NCBI RefSeq assembly: GCF_022921075.1
Contig: NZ_CP095050.1
Coordinates: 124,001 to 188,000 of the forward strand
Origin: Hymenobacter sp. 5317J-9
GTDB lineage: Bacteria > Bacteroidota > Bacteroidia > Cytophagales > Hymenobacteraceae
DNA length: 64,000 nt
Direction of reading: 5' to 3'
Shown piece by piece: positions 45,401 to 54,738 of this stretch; position 1 is the first letter of the stretch; the number at the start of each line of letters is the position of its first letter. Below the pieces are notes generated by a model. That model saw only the letters and a list, made by a program, of their open reading frames with translations. It was not told where the DNA came from and ran no database searches. The translations under genes and the position numbers were made by a program.

Positions 45401-46439
45401 TCGTAAGCGGCTCGTCGGCAATGGCCTCGGCCTCGGTGAGCAGGCGTCCCTTGTCGGCGGCGGCCACGGCCACGAAGCTGATGCCGCCCATGAGCACCAC
45501 CAGCAACGTTTGGGCCCCGTGCACCACCAGCGCATACGCAATGCCGGCCTCCTTGCTGATGCCGTACACAATCAGCACGCCCTGCACCAGCACGTGGAAG
45601 GGCCCGATGCCGCCGGCCACCGGCGCCGCCATGCCAAATGCCCCAAACGTGAGCACGGCCAGGCCAGCGCGCATGTCGAGGTTGTAGGTTTCCGGAAAGC
45701 AGAAAAACGCCAGGTAATCCATGAGGTAGTACACGCTCCAGGTGAAGAGCGTGTGGAAAATGAACAGCCACTTGTTTTCCAGCTTCAGCACGCTAAACAC
45801 GCCGGCCAGCAGCCCTTTCACAAACAGCACCGCCTTGTTGAAAAACGCGTTCTGGCGCAGCCGTTCTAGGTTGCGAAACAGCGCGAAGCCGGCCACCAGC
45901 AGCAGAATGCCGCCCACAAAAGCCGCAATGATGAGCGGCAGCGGGTTGCGGGCCAGGGTCTCGTAGCGCCCGCCCAGGATTTCCACCGTCACAAACCGCC
46001 AGAACGTCTGGAAATCCAGCAGCAGCAAGGTGCTGAGCAGGCCCAGCAGCACCAGCACGTCAATCACCCGCTCGGTCACCACCGTGCCGATGGCCACTTG
46101 CACCGGCACGCCGCTCGTGCGCCGCAGCACCGAGCAGCGGATGACCTCGCCCATGCGCGGCAGCACCAGGTTGGCCAGGTAGCCCACCATCATGGCGTGG
46201 TACACGGGCCAGTAGCCCGCCGGCGTCTGCGAGGCCTTGAGCTGCATCTGCCAGCGGTAGGCCCGGCTGAAGTAGCCCAACGTGGAAAGCGTAAGCGTAA
46301 TGGCCAGCCAGAAATAGTTGGCCGTGGCGATGTAGTGCCCGATGCGCGACAAGTCCTGCCCCCGCACGGCGTACCACATCAGCGCGCCCGAAATGCTCAG
46401 CAGCAGGACGTATTTGAGAATGTTTAAGAGCTTTTTCAA
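45393..46439 (-). CDS. YbhN/UPF0104-type integral membrane protein (LPG synthase-like)
   Basis: 348 residues from a TTG at 46439, which follows a TACCTTTG promoter by 49 bases. The earlier in-frame TTG at 46490 lies in that promoter and is rejected. About eight hydrophobic helices and the family motif VVTERVIDVLVL plus FGAFGMAAPVAGGIGPFHVL. This is the membrane domain of lysylphosphatidylglycerol synthase (AglD/YbhN); without the synthase domain, lipid flipping or transport is the usual guess. Confidence 0.78.
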   Translation of the reverse strand: MKKLLNILKYVLLLSISGALMWYAVRGQDLSRIGHYIATANYFWLAITLTLSTLGYFSRAYRWQMQLKASQTPAGYWPVYHAMMVGYLANLVLPRMGEVIRCSVLRRTSGVPVQVAIGTVVTERVIDVLVLLGLLSTLLLLDFQTFWRFVTVEILGGRYETLARNPLPLIIAAFVGGILLLVAGFALFRNLERLRQNAFFNKAVLFVKGLLAGVFSVLKLENKWLFIFHTLFTWSVYYLMDYLAFFCFPETYNLDMRAGLAVLTFGAFGMAAPVAGGIGPFHVLVQGVLIVYGISKEAGIAYALVVHGAQTLLVVLMGGISFVAVAAADKGRLLTEAEAIADEPLTSE

Positions 46440-46487
46440 TAGAAGACCGGAATAGCTGCGGGCGCAAACGAGGAACAAAAACCGCCG

Positions 46488-46495
46488 CAAAGGTA
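46488..46495 (-). promoter_or_regulatory. Internal promoter of the YbhN-type gene
   Basis: TACCTTTG on the minus strand, between panC and the TTG start at 46439. Confidence 0.5.
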
Positions 46496-46529
46496 AAACG
46501 CCCTTGCGCGCGGCACGGCCGCACCTCTC

Positions 46530-47375
46530 CTACTCCACCACCACGTTGTCAATCAGGCGCACGCCGCCCAGGTGCGCGGCCAGGCACAGCACCACGGCCC
46601 GGCCGGCGGTGTACTCGGCCAGCGGCTGCAGGGTTTGGGCGTCGGCCACTTCCACGTACTCGGGCGTGAACAATGGTTCTTGGGCCAAAGTCGCCTCGGC
46701 AGTGGCGCGCACCTGGGCGGGCGGCACGCCCTGGCGTACCTGGGCCGCGGCGGCTTCCAGCACTTGGTGCAGCAGCGGCGCGGCGGCGCGGGCCGGCGCA
46801 TCGAGCCGGCGGTTGCGCGACGACATGGCCAGGCCATCGGCCTCGCGAATGGTCGGGCAGGTCACAATTTCGAGGTCGAACGACAGGTCGGCCACCAGCT
46901 GGCGAACGACGGCCACCTGCTGCCAGTCCTTCTGGCCGAAGTAGGCGCGGTGCGGGCGGGCCATGTGAAATAATTTGCTCACCACGGTGGCCACGCCGTT
47001 GAAATGGCCGGGGCGGTGGGCCCCTTCCATCACCCGCTCCAGGTCGCCGAAATCGAAGCGCAGCACGGCCGGCTGGGGGTACATCTCCTCCACCGTGGGC
47101 ACAAACAGGGCGGTGCAGCCGGCGGGCTCCAACAGGGCCGCGTCGGCCTCGGGCACGCGGGGGTACAGGCGGAAGTCTTCGGCGTTGTTGAACTGCGTGG
47201 GGTTGACAAACAGGCTGACCACCACCACGTCGCAATCGGTGCGGGCGGCTTGTACCAGCTGCAGGTGGCCGTCGTGCAGGGCCCCCATGGTGGGAACCAA
47301 GCCGACCCGTTGGCCGGTTTGGCGAGCGTGTTCGGTGTAGGCGTGCAACCCGGCGGCCGTCGTAAGTATCTGCAT
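46530..47375 (-). CDS. panC: Pantothenate synthetase
   Basis: 281 residues. The HIGH-type ATP site is VPTMGALHDGHLQLV (residues 28-42); KDWQQVAVVRQLV and SSRNRRL (KMSKS-like) follow. It joins pantoate and beta-alanine in coenzyme A synthesis. It diverges from the glycogen-synthase-like gene at 47494, a conserved Bacteroidota arrangement. Confidence 0.95.
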   Translation of the reverse strand: MQILTTAAGLHAYTEHARQTGQRVGLVPTMGALHDGHLQLVQAARTDCDVVVVSLFVNPTQFNNAEDFRLYPRVPEADAALLEPAGCTALFVPTVEEMYPQPAVLRFDFGDLERVMEGAHRPGHFNGVATVVSKLFHMARPHRAYFGQKDWQQVAVVRQLVADLSFDLEIVTCPTIREADGLAMSSRNRRLDAPARAAAPLLHQVLEAAAAQVRQGVPPAQVRATAEATLAQEPLFTPEYVEVADAQTLQPLAEYTAGRAVVLCLAAHLGGVRLIDNVVVE

Positions 47376-47417
47376 AGAGAAGGAAGGCTATTGGCAAGGC
47401 CCTCGGTATGATTTATG

Positions 47418-47448
47418 TTGATTTTCCGCCCAAAATTGTTTAATTTTG
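47418..47448 (+). promoter_or_regulatory. Promoter of the glycogen-synthase-like / DUF4270 operon
   Basis: TTG (47418-47420), 20 bases, TAATTTTG (47441-47448), 45 bases before the ATG. The best-spaced -33/-7 pair in the window. Confidence 0.7.
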
Positions 47449-47493
47449 TGCACCCATAGCATGGCCTTGTCCCATTCTCTTCAATAATCCATT

Positions 47494-48306
47494 ATGTCGA
47501 AGCTACGAATCCTCTACGCGGCCACCGAAATTGACCCCTTCCTGCAGACCACGAAAGTGGCTGAAATGCTCCGGCGCCTACCCGCCAGCATGCAAGAGAT
47601 GGGCTGCGAGATTCGGATTTTCGTGCCCCGTTTCGGCATTATCAACGAGCGCAAAAACCGGCTGCACGAAGTGGTGCGCCTCTCGGGCATCAACATCGCC
47701 GTGGGCGACGACGAGAAGCCGCTGGTTATCAAGGTAGCCTCCATCCCGACGGCCAAGCTGCAGGTGTATTTCATCGACAACGAGGACTATTTCCACCGCA
47801 AGTCGGCCCTGGTCGACAAGAATGACAAGTTTTACGCCGACAACGACGAGCGCGCCATTTTCTTCTGCAAAGGTGTGCTCGAGACGGTGAAGAAACTAGG
47901 CTGGTCGCCCAACATTGTGCACTGCTCGGACTGGATGACCGGTCTGATTCCGCTCTACCTGAAGACGACCTACAAGAAAGACCCGGTGTTCAAGGACGCC
48001 AAGTCGGTGTTCTCGATTTACAACAACGAGTTCGACGACAAATTTGAGGGCAACATTCTGGAGAAAGCGAAGATGCTCGACATCGACGACCAGATGCTGG
48101 CCTCGCTGAAGTCGGCTGATTTCAGCGGCTTCATCAAAATGGGCATGGAGTATGCCGACACCGTGGTGCGGTCCGACGAGGACTTCAGCGAAAACATGAA
48201 CGGCATGTTCCACGAATACGCCCTCAACAACAAGCTCAGCCAGGTAGCCACCGACGAAAACCTGCACACTTCCTACCTAGCGCTTTACAATGAATTGGCT
48301 AACTAG
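47494..48306 (+). CDS. Short glycogen/starch-synthase-like protein (GT5 catalytic domain only)
   Basis: 270 residues against about 480 for full glycogen synthases. It has the N-terminal GT5-type domain (LYAATEIDPFLQTTKVAEML, YFIDNEDYFHRKSAL, NIVHCSDWMTGLIPLYLKT) but no C-terminal GT1 domain, so it probably cannot act as a normal glycogen synthase alone. Such short versions next to panC and DUF4270 are usual in Bacteroidota. Its last 17 bases overlap the start of the DUF4270 gene, implying translational coupling. Confidence 0.85.
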   Translation: MSKLRILYAATEIDPFLQTTKVAEMLRRLPASMQEMGCEIRIFVPRFGIINERKNRLHEVVRLSGINIAVGDDEKPLVIKVASIPTAKLQVYFIDNEDYFHRKSALVDKNDKFYADNDERAIFFCKGVLETVKKLGWSPNIVHCSDWMTGLIPLYLKTTYKKDPVFKDAKSVFSIYNNEFDDKFEGNILEKAKMLDIDDQMLASLKSADFSGFIKMGMEYADTVVRSDEDFSENMNGMFHEYALNNKLSQVATDENLHTSYLALYNELAN

Positions 48307-49837
48307 CCGCAGTGCTCCCTTCGTGGCCCTGGCCGCCCTGGCGCTGGCCAGCTGCGACAAAGGCACGGACCTGAACGTTGACCTGCCCGACACCACGTCC
48401 GTCAGCACGGAGTACAAAGACCTTCCGTTGATAGCAAGCACCGTGCGCATTGCGCCGGTCCAAACGGCCAAAACCAATCAGTTCCTGGTGGGCCGCCTAG
48501 CCGACAACGTAGCCGGCAATACCACGGCCGCCGCGTACTTCAACGTGGTGGATGCCAGCGGTGTCAACGCCATCATTTCGGCCGGTGGCGGCACTCCCGC
48601 CGATTCGCTGCCTTCCACCGTTACTTCGCCGGCACTGGATTCGGTGGTGCTGGTGATGGGCTTCGACCGGGTGTATGGCAGCTCGACGACGCCCGTCAAG
48701 TTTGACTTGTTCAACCTGGCGGCACCGCTCGACGAGCGGCAGGTGTACAACGGCGCCACGCCGGTTGCGCTGGGGGCGCCCATTGCCCAGGGCCTCACCA
48801 GCCGCCTCGACCGTACCATCACCGTGGCCACCGCGGCCGTGGCCGCCACCTCCACCAGCCCGGCCATTCCGGCTGGCACCACCGTTACGCCCGACCCCAC
48901 GGTGCGCCTGCTGCTACAACGGACGGCCGTGCCCCCGGGCCCGGGCCAGCCCGGCGTGCCGGGCGTGAGCTCGTCTTTTGCCACGGGACTGTACGCCAAG
49001 CTGAATACGGCTGGGTTCAACCAAGCCCAGTTGGATAGTTACCTGAAAGGCTTGGCGGTATTGCCCAATGTGGACCACAACAGCAGCATCGTCAGCTTTA
49101 GCAAAACCTACAAGTCGCGCATCCTGGTTTACTACCACCACAGCAAGTCACCTCCTGCGTACTCCACCATCTACTCCATCTATTTTGGCCCCGCTTACAG
49201 CGGCATAAGTACCACGTACTCGTCGGCGCGCGACCCGCGCTACTTTACCACCATCGACAACGTGCTGCCGCCTTCACTGTCGGCGCTGGCCGCGCGGTCG
49301 GGGTCGGTACCGCCGGCGCTGCTGGGCGGCACCAGCTACGTGCAGGAAGGCACTGGCCTAGCTACGCGCGTGCTGATGAAGGGCCGGGTTACGCTGAAAC
49401 GCCTCATCGGCTCTAATGATACGGTGGGCGTGGTCATCAACCGGGCCGAGATTATTGTGCCCATTAAGCCGTTTACCAACGCCTTGTATGGCAACCCCGG
49501 CCAACTGTATGCCGTGGAAGTAAACGCCGCCAACGAGGTGTTGCAGCGCGTCATCAACTTCCTGCCCACCGACCGCATCGTGCAGGCCGATGGCACCAAT
49601 CAGCAGGGTTCGGGCAGCCCGACCGCGGGCGTGCTCAACGCCAGCGGTGCGCAGTCGTATTACGCCATTCCGGTCACGGCCTACATGCAGGCCTATTTCT
49701 ACAACAACCTGGGTGGCACGCCCGACGCCCTGGTGCTGGCGCCCAACATCCGTTCTTCCGCAGCGCTGACGCTGGACCGGGCCGCGCTCGACGCAGCCAA
49801 CATCCGGCTGCGCGTGTACTACTCGCAGAAGCGCTAG
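48290..49837 (+). CDS. DUF4270 lipoprotein
   Basis: 515 residues. Lipoprotein signal with lipobox ALASC near residue 20, then a long beta-rich domain matching DUF4270. It starts 17 bases inside the preceding gene. Its conserved placement between the short GT5 protein and glmS suggests a role in the cell envelope or polysaccharide assembly, which is an inference from context only. Confidence 0.88.
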   Translation: MNWLTSRSAPFVALAALALASCDKGTDLNVDLPDTTSVSTEYKDLPLIASTVRIAPVQTAKTNQFLVGRLADNVAGNTTAAAYFNVVDASGVNAIISAGGGTPADSLPSTVTSPALDSVVLVMGFDRVYGSSTTPVKFDLFNLAAPLDERQVYNGATPVALGAPIAQGLTSRLDRTITVATAAVAATSTSPAIPAGTTVTPDPTVRLLLQRTAVPPGPGQPGVPGVSSSFATGLYAKLNTAGFNQAQLDSYLKGLAVLPNVDHNSSIVSFSKTYKSRILVYYHHSKSPPAYSTIYSIYFGPAYSGISTTYSSARDPRYFTTIDNVLPPSLSALAARSGSVPPALLGGTSYVQEGTGLATRVLMKGRVTLKRLIGSNDTVGVVINRAEIIVPIKPFTNALYGNPGQLYAVEVNAANEVLQRVINFLPTDRIVQADGTNQQGSGSPTAGVLNASGAQSYYAIPVTAYMQAYFYNNLGGTPDALVLAPNIRSSAALTLDRAALDAANIRLRVYYSQKR

Positions 49838-49904
49838 GCTTTTCGGCCCAGCCAACCGGCCGCTCTGGCGCGTTCTCCTCATCCATTACTTAATCTAATT
49901 TGCC

Positions 49905-51740
49905 ATGTGCGGCATTGTTGCTTACCTGGGCCATCGCGAGGCCTGCCCCATCATTCTCAAAGGCTTGCACCGGCTCGAATACCGGGGCTACGATTCGGCC
50001 GGTGTCGCGCTGCTCAACGGCGACCTGAACGTGTACAAGAAAAAAGGCAAGGTCAGCGACCTTGAAGCCTTTATTTCGACCAAGGACACGCACGCCAAGG
50101 TAGGCATGGGGCACACCCGCTGGGCCACCCACGGCGAGCCCAACGACGAAAATGCCCACCCCCACTACTCGACGTCGGAGCGCATTGCCATCATTCACAA
50201 CGGCATCATTGAGAACTACGCGGCCCTGAAGACGCACTTGCAGCAGCAGGGCCACGTGTTTCATTCCGACACCGACACCGAAGTTTTCGTCAATTTGATT
50301 GAGGAAATCCAGAAGCAGAATGAATGTTCGCTGGAAGAGGCCGTGCGCCTGGCCCTGCACGAAGTGGTGGGCGCTTACGCCATCGTGGTGCTCAGCAAGG
50401 ATGCTCCCAACCAGCTCATCGCCGCCCGCAAGGGCTCGCCAATGGTGATTGGCATTGGCGAAGGCGAGTTTTTCATTGCTTCCGACGCCACGCCCATCAT
50501 CGAGTACACCAACGAGGTGGTGTATGTAAACGACTACGAAATCGTGGTGATTCGCGACGGCCAGCTGGAAATTCGCTCCAAGGAGGACGTGAGCCAGACG
50601 CCCTACATCCAGAAGCTGGAGCTGGAGCTCGACAGCATCGAGAAAGGCGGCTACGAGCACTTCATGCTGAAGGAGATTTTTGAGCAGCCCCGCTCAATTC
50701 TCGACTCCATGCGCGGTCGCCTGGAGCTGGAAGCCGGCCACCTGAACATGGGCGGCATTCGGGCTTACGAGCAGAAGTTCATCAACGCGCAGCGCATCAT
50801 CATCGTGGCCTGTGGCACGAGCTGGCACGCCGGCCTGGTGGCCGAGTACCTCATTGAGGATTTGGCCCGCATTCCGGTGGAAGTGGAATACGCCTCGGAA
50901 TTCCGCTACCGCAACCCGATTATCACGGAGCGCGACATTGTGATTGCCATCTCGCAGAGCGGTGAAACGGCCGATACGCTGGCCGCCATCGAGCTGGCCA
51001 AGAGCAAAGGTGCCACCATCTTCGGTGTGTGCAACGTGGTGGGCAGCAGCATTGCCCGCGCCACCGACGCCGGCGCCTACACCCACGCCGGCCCCGAAAT
51101 CGGGGTGGCTTCTACCAAAGCCTTCACGGCGCAGGTGACGGTGCTCACGCTGCTGGCCATGATTATGGGCCAAAAGCGCGGCACCATCACCGACACCAAG
51201 CTGCGCGAGCTGATGGTGGAGCTGGACACCATTCCGACCAAAGTAACCAAGGCGTTGGAACTGGACGCCCAAATCCGCGAGATTGCCGAGGAGTTCAAGG
51301 ACGCCACCAACTTCCTGTACCTGGGCCGCGGCTACAACTTCCCCGTAGCCCTGGAAGGCGCGCTTAAACTCAAAGAAATCAGCTACATCCACGCTGAGGG
51401 CTACCCGGCGGCCGAGATGAAGCACGGCCCCATTGCCCTGATTGACGAGAACATGCCGATGGTGGTGATTGCCACCCGCGACAGCTCGTACGAGAAGGTG
51501 GTGAGCAACATTCAGGAAGTGAAGGCCCGCAAAGGCCGCATCATTGCGGTGGTGAGCGAGGGCGACAAGGTGATTCCGGCCATGGCCGAATTCGTGATTG
51601 AAGTGCCTCACACCAGCGAAGTGCTGATGCCGCTGGTGTCGGTGGTGCCGCTGCAGTTGCTGAGCTACCACATTGCCGTGCTGCGCGGCTGCAACGTGGA
51701 CCAGCCCCGCAACCTCGCCAAGTCGGTGACGGTGGAGTAA
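49905..51740 (+). CDS. glmS: Glutamine-fructose-6-phosphate aminotransferase (isomerizing)
   Basis: 611 residues. N-terminal nucleophile Cys2 (MCGIVAYLGHRE), glutaminase landmarks GHTRWATHGEP and IHNGIIEN, then two SIS domains (ACGTSWHAGLVAEYL, SQSGETADTL). It makes glucosamine 6-phosphate for peptidoglycan and lipopolysaccharide. The upstream gap of 67 bases holds no strong box. Confidence 0.96.
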   Translation: MCGIVAYLGHREACPIILKGLHRLEYRGYDSAGVALLNGDLNVYKKKGKVSDLEAFISTKDTHAKVGMGHTRWATHGEPNDENAHPHYSTSERIAIIHNGIIENYAALKTHLQQQGHVFHSDTDTEVFVNLIEEIQKQNECSLEEAVRLALHEVVGAYAIVVLSKDAPNQLIAARKGSPMVIGIGEGEFFIASDATPIIEYTNEVVYVNDYEIVVIRDGQLEIRSKEDVSQTPYIQKLELELDSIEKGGYEHFMLKEIFEQPRSILDSMRGRLELEAGHLNMGGIRAYEQKFINAQRIIIVACGTSWHAGLVAEYLIEDLARIPVEVEYASEFRYRNPIITERDIVIAISQSGETADTLAAIELAKSKGATIFGVCNVVGSSIARATDAGAYTHAGPEIGVASTKAFTAQVTVLTLLAMIMGQKRGTITDTKLRELMVELDTIPTKVTKALELDAQIREIAEEFKDATNFLYLGRGYNFPVALEGALKLKEISYIHAEGYPAAEMKHGPIALIDENMPMVVIATRDSSYEKVVSNIQEVKARKGRIIAVVSEGDKVIPAMAEFVIEVPHTSEVLMPLVSVVPLQLLSYHIAVLRGCNVDQPRNLAKSVTVE

Positions 51741-51873
51741 GGTGAGTTGGTGAAACAGTGAATTGGTGAGTTTTTTTGACTTACCGATGGGAAGCCGCTT
51801 CTGGAAACAGGGGCGGCTTTTCGCGTTATTTGCGTTACCTAAACTCACCTATTCACTGTTTCACCAACTCACC
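51741..51873. repeat. Palindrome of 8-bp units around a terminator, between glmS and ridA
   Basis: Units GGTGAGTT, GGTGAAAC, AGTGAATT, GGTGAGTT (51741-51772). The 33-base arm 51741-51773 pairs with 51841-51873 with one mismatch. The loop contains its own hairpin (AAGCCGC...GCGGCTTTTC, about 51791-51820). Confidence 0.9.
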
Positions 51874-51875
51874 GC

Positions 51876-52259
51876 ATGGCTCACCAGATTATTCTTACCG
51901 ACCAGGCCCCGGCTCCCATCGGCCCCTACTCGCAAGCCGTGAAAGCGGGCAACACCGTATACGTTTCGGGTCAGATTCCGCTGGATGCCGGCGGTCAGCT
52001 CGTGCCCGGCGATATTGCGGCGCAGACGCACCAGGTGCTGAAGAACCTGACGGCCATTCTGGCCGCCGCCGGCCTCACGCTGGCCGATGTGGTGAAGTGC
52101 AGCATCTTCGTGAAGGACCTTGGCGATTTCGCCACCATCAATCAGGTGTACGGCTCCTATTTTGACGAGGCAACGGCGCCGGCCCGCGAGACGGTGGAGG
52201 TAGCCCGATTGCCGCGCGATGTGCAAGTGGAAATTTCCTGTATTGCCGTGGGTGCATAA
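51876..52259 (+). CDS. RidA-family deaminase
   Basis: 127 residues. Conserved [30 protein letters not shown]-like start, and the [20 protein letters not shown] segment with the arginine that binds imines in RidA. It destroys reactive enamine/imine products of amino-acid enzymes. It follows glmS after the octamer palindrome. Confidence 0.93.
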   Translation: [127 protein letters not shown]

Positions 52260-52317
52260 TATCCTGACGGAGCGGGCGTTGGCAATGCTTTATTTCCAAC
52301 CATAAACCCCGCCTCGC

Positions 52318-52509
52318 ATGAAAGAACTTGGACTCGGCTTGCTCATTATCGGGCTCATTTCGCTGGTGCTGCCGCTCATCAACCCCAACATTCACTACGT
52401 TTTTCTGACGTGGATTGACCGGTGGGGCCCGGCTGTGGCCTGGGTCATCCGGGGCGGCATCACGCTGCTGGGGCTGGTGCTCTGGCTGGGCTTCAAGAAT
52501 AGGGACTAA
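52318..52509 (+). CDS. Small hypothetical membrane protein
   Basis: 63 residues with two hydrophobic stretches (about 5-25 and 40-58). Start MKELGLGLLIIGLISL. No characterised relative; Bacteroidota carry many such small proteins. Confidence 0.65.
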   Translation: MKELGLGLLIIGLISLVLPLINPNIHYVFLTWIDRWGPAVAWVIRGGITLLGLVLWLGFKNRD

Positions 52510-52514
52510 AAAAC

Positions 52515-52601
52515 CAGTTAGCAGTTGTCAGTGAACAGTTAGCAATGAGTAGTTGGCCTTGAATAGTTCATTGCTAACTATTCACTGACAACTGCTAACT
52601 G
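52515..52601. repeat. Palindrome of 7-bp CAGTTAG units before gltX
   Basis: Units CAGTTAG, CAGTTGT, CAGTGAA, CAGTTAG, CAATGAG, TAGTTGG (52515-52556). The 34-base arm 52515-52548 pairs with 52568-52601 with one mismatch. It lies upstream of the gltX promoter, so it is not in the gltX mRNA. Confidence 0.9.
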
Positions 52602-52611
52602 CCCTTGGCCT

Positions 52612-52650
52612 TACCTTTGCAGCGCGTTCCGAACTCCGGGGCGCGCTTTT
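52612..52650 (+). promoter_or_regulatory. gltX promoter with a 5'-terminal hairpin
   Basis: TACCTTTG (52612-52619) is followed at once by a stem (AGCGCG-TTCC with GGGG-CGCGCT, 52621-52647) and TTTT, nine bases before the ATG. The mRNA would start with a hairpin-T tract: either an attenuator or an mRNA-stabilising cap. Confidence 0.6.
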
Positions 52651-52658
52651 CATTTGTT

Positions 52659-54215
52659 ATGGCTGAAAGAGAAGTTCGGGTGCGCTTTGCGCCCTCGCCC
52701 ACCGGGCCGCTGCACATCGGCGGCGTGCGCACCGCACTGTATAACTACCTGCTGGCCCGCAAGCTGGGCGGCAAGATGCTCCTGCGCATCGAAGACACCG
52801 ACCAGAACCGCTTCGTGCCCGGCGCCGAGGAGTACATCCTCGAGGCCCTGGCTTGGTGCGGCATCGTGATTGACGAAGGCCAGGGCGTAGGCGGTCCCCA
52901 CGGCCCCTACAAGCAGAGCGAGCGCAAGCCCATGTACAAGCAGTACGCCGACCAGCTCATCGCCGACGGCCACGCGTACTACGCCTTCGACACGCCCGAG
53001 GAGTTGGACGCCATGCGCGCCCGCCTGCAAGCCGCCAAGGTGCCCAACCCGCAGTACAACAGCATTACCCGCGCTCAGATGCGCAACTCCCTCACCCTGC
53101 CCGAGGACGAGGTGAAGCAACTGCTGGAGAGCGGCGCGCCCTACGTCATTCGCCTAAAAGTGCCCCGCAAGGAGGAAGTGCGCTTTCAGGATTTGATTCG
53201 CGGCTGGGTGGTGGTGCACTCGTCGGCCATCGACGACAAGGTGCTGATGAAGTCGGACGGCATGCCGACCTACCACCTGGCCAACATCGTGGACGACCAC
53301 CTGATGGAGATTTCGCACGTCATTCGGGGCGAAGAGTGGCTGCCCTCGGCGCCGCTGCACGTGCTGCTCTACCGCTACCTGGGCTGGGAAAAGACCATGC
53401 CGCAGTTTGCCCACCTGCCCCTGCTGCTGAAGCCCGACGGCACCGGCAAGCTCAGCAAGCGCGACGGCGACCGCCTGGGCTTCCCGGTGTTCCCACTGGA
53501 ATGGCACGGCATCGACGGCGAAACCGGTGAGCCCACCGTGAGCCGCGGCTACCGCGAGGACGGCTACCTGCCCGAAGCCCTGGTAAATTTCCTGGCTTTC
53601 CTGGGCTGGAACCCGGGCACGCAGCAGGAAATCTTCTCGATGGACGAGCTGATTCAGGCCTTTTCCATTGAGCGCGTGAGCAAGTCGCCGGCCAAGTTCG
53701 ACCAGAACAAGGTGAAGTGGTACAACGAGCACTACCTGCGCGCCAAGTCCGACGCCGAGCTGGCGCCCTACCTGCTCACGGCCCTGCAGGAGCACGGCAT
53801 CGAGTGCTCGCAGGAGAAAGCCGAGCAGATTGTGGGCGTGATGAAGGAGCGCGTGAGCTTCCCGAACGACTTCTGGCAGGAAGCCAAGTACTTCTTCGCG
53901 GCTCCGACGGAATACGACGAAGCGGTTATCAGCAAGAAATGGAACGCGCAGGTGAGCGCCGCCCTGGCGGCCTACGCCGACGCCCTGCCCGCCAACTCGG
54001 AGCCCAGCGCCAACGCCGAGGTTCTGAAAAGTATCTTCAACCAAACGGTGGAAGCCCAGGGCATGAAGCCCGGCCAGGTGCTGCAAGCCCTGCGCGTGGC
54101 CGTGACCGGTGCCGCCGCCGGCCCCGACCTGTTCGAAACGTTGGCCATTCTGGGCAGCGGCGAAGTGGGCACGCGCCTGCGGGCCACCGTGGAGCGCCTG
54201 GCATCGCGTGTGTAG
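52659..54215 (+). CDS. gltX: Glutamyl-tRNA synthetase
   Basis: 518 residues. The HIGH motif is PTGPLHIGG near residue 15 and the KMSKS motif KLSKRDG near residue 265. The discriminating region and C-terminal anticodon domain follow the usual length. The start is the ATG at 52659; the longer frame reads through the promoter. The gene is followed by a terminator at 54238. Confidence 0.96.
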   Translation: MAEREVRVRFAPSPTGPLHIGGVRTALYNYLLARKLGGKMLLRIEDTDQNRFVPGAEEYILEALAWCGIVIDEGQGVGGPHGPYKQSERKPMYKQYADQLIADGHAYYAFDTPEELDAMRARLQAAKVPNPQYNSITRAQMRNSLTLPEDEVKQLLESGAPYVIRLKVPRKEEVRFQDLIRGWVVVHSSAIDDKVLMKSDGMPTYHLANIVDDHLMEISHVIRGEEWLPSAPLHVLLYRYLGWEKTMPQFAHLPLLLKPDGTGKLSKRDGDRLGFPVFPLEWHGIDGETGEPTVSRGYREDGYLPEALVNFLAFLGWNPGTQQEIFSMDELIQAFSIERVSKSPAKFDQNKVKWYNEHYLRAKSDAELAPYLLTALQEHGIECSQEKAEQIVGVMKERVSFPNDFWQEAKYFFAAPTEYDEAVISKKWNAQVSAALAAYADALPANSEPSANAEVLKSIFNQTVEAQGMKPGQVLQALRVAVTGAAAGPDLFETLAILGSGEVGTRLRATVERLASRV

Positions 54216-54237
54216 CCGCATTTTTCCGGAATAGTAG

Positions 54238-54267
54238 AAAGGCTGGCCCTTGGGCTGGCCTTTTTTT
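54238..54267 (+). terminator. gltX terminator
   Basis: AAAGGC-TG-GCCC-TT-GGGC-TG-GCCTTT plus T4; the two TG pairs form G-T wobbles. Confidence 0.8.
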
Positions 54268-54336
54268 ATGCGCGGCCGGTTCACCCGCGGGCCCGAATTC
54301 GCGTAGAGTGGTGCACATCTGCCCAACTTTTCCGTC

Positions 54337-54729
54337 ATGGCCAAAAAACCCGTCAAACCGAAGAAAGCCGCCGACCCCGACAAAAAAGCCCGCGTCCACA
54401 AGGAGCTCGAAGGCTTTGAGATTGGGGTGAACCCGCTCGGGGAAATCACCTCCAACTACAGCATCGAGCAAATCAACCAGTTTCTGGGCCGGCACGTGCG
54501 CGACAAAAAGCTGGTGGACCGCGCCGGCCAGTTCGGCGAAAAGCCGGGCCCCGACGAAACCGAAGATGAAGCCTTCCCCATTGCCGACGCCGAGCACGCG
54601 CCCGAACCCGAGGAGACGGACGAGGATTTCATGCGCCGCACCAGCCGCGAGGCCAAGCGCAAAAAAGCCGCAGAGGACCCCGACCGCGCTGCTGCCGAAA
54701 CCCGCGGCGAGCTGCCGCTCGACGAGTAA
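54337..54729 (+). CDS. Hypothetical highly charged protein
   Basis: 130 residues, rich in Lys, Asp and Glu. Start MAKKPVKPKKAADPDKKARVH; centre GFEIGVNPLGEITSNYSIEQINQFL; the last third is acidic and Pro-rich (ADAEHAPEPEETDEDF). No membrane segment. No family recognised. It converges with the lipoprotein gene at 54739. Confidence 0.65.
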   Translation: MAKKPVKPKKAADPDKKARVHKELEGFEIGVNPLGEITSNYSIEQINQFLGRHVRDKKLVDRAGQFGEKPGPDETEDEAFPIADAEHAPEPEETDEDFMRRTSREAKRKKAAEDPDRAAAETRGELPLDE

Positions 54730-54738
54730 ACCGCCGCG

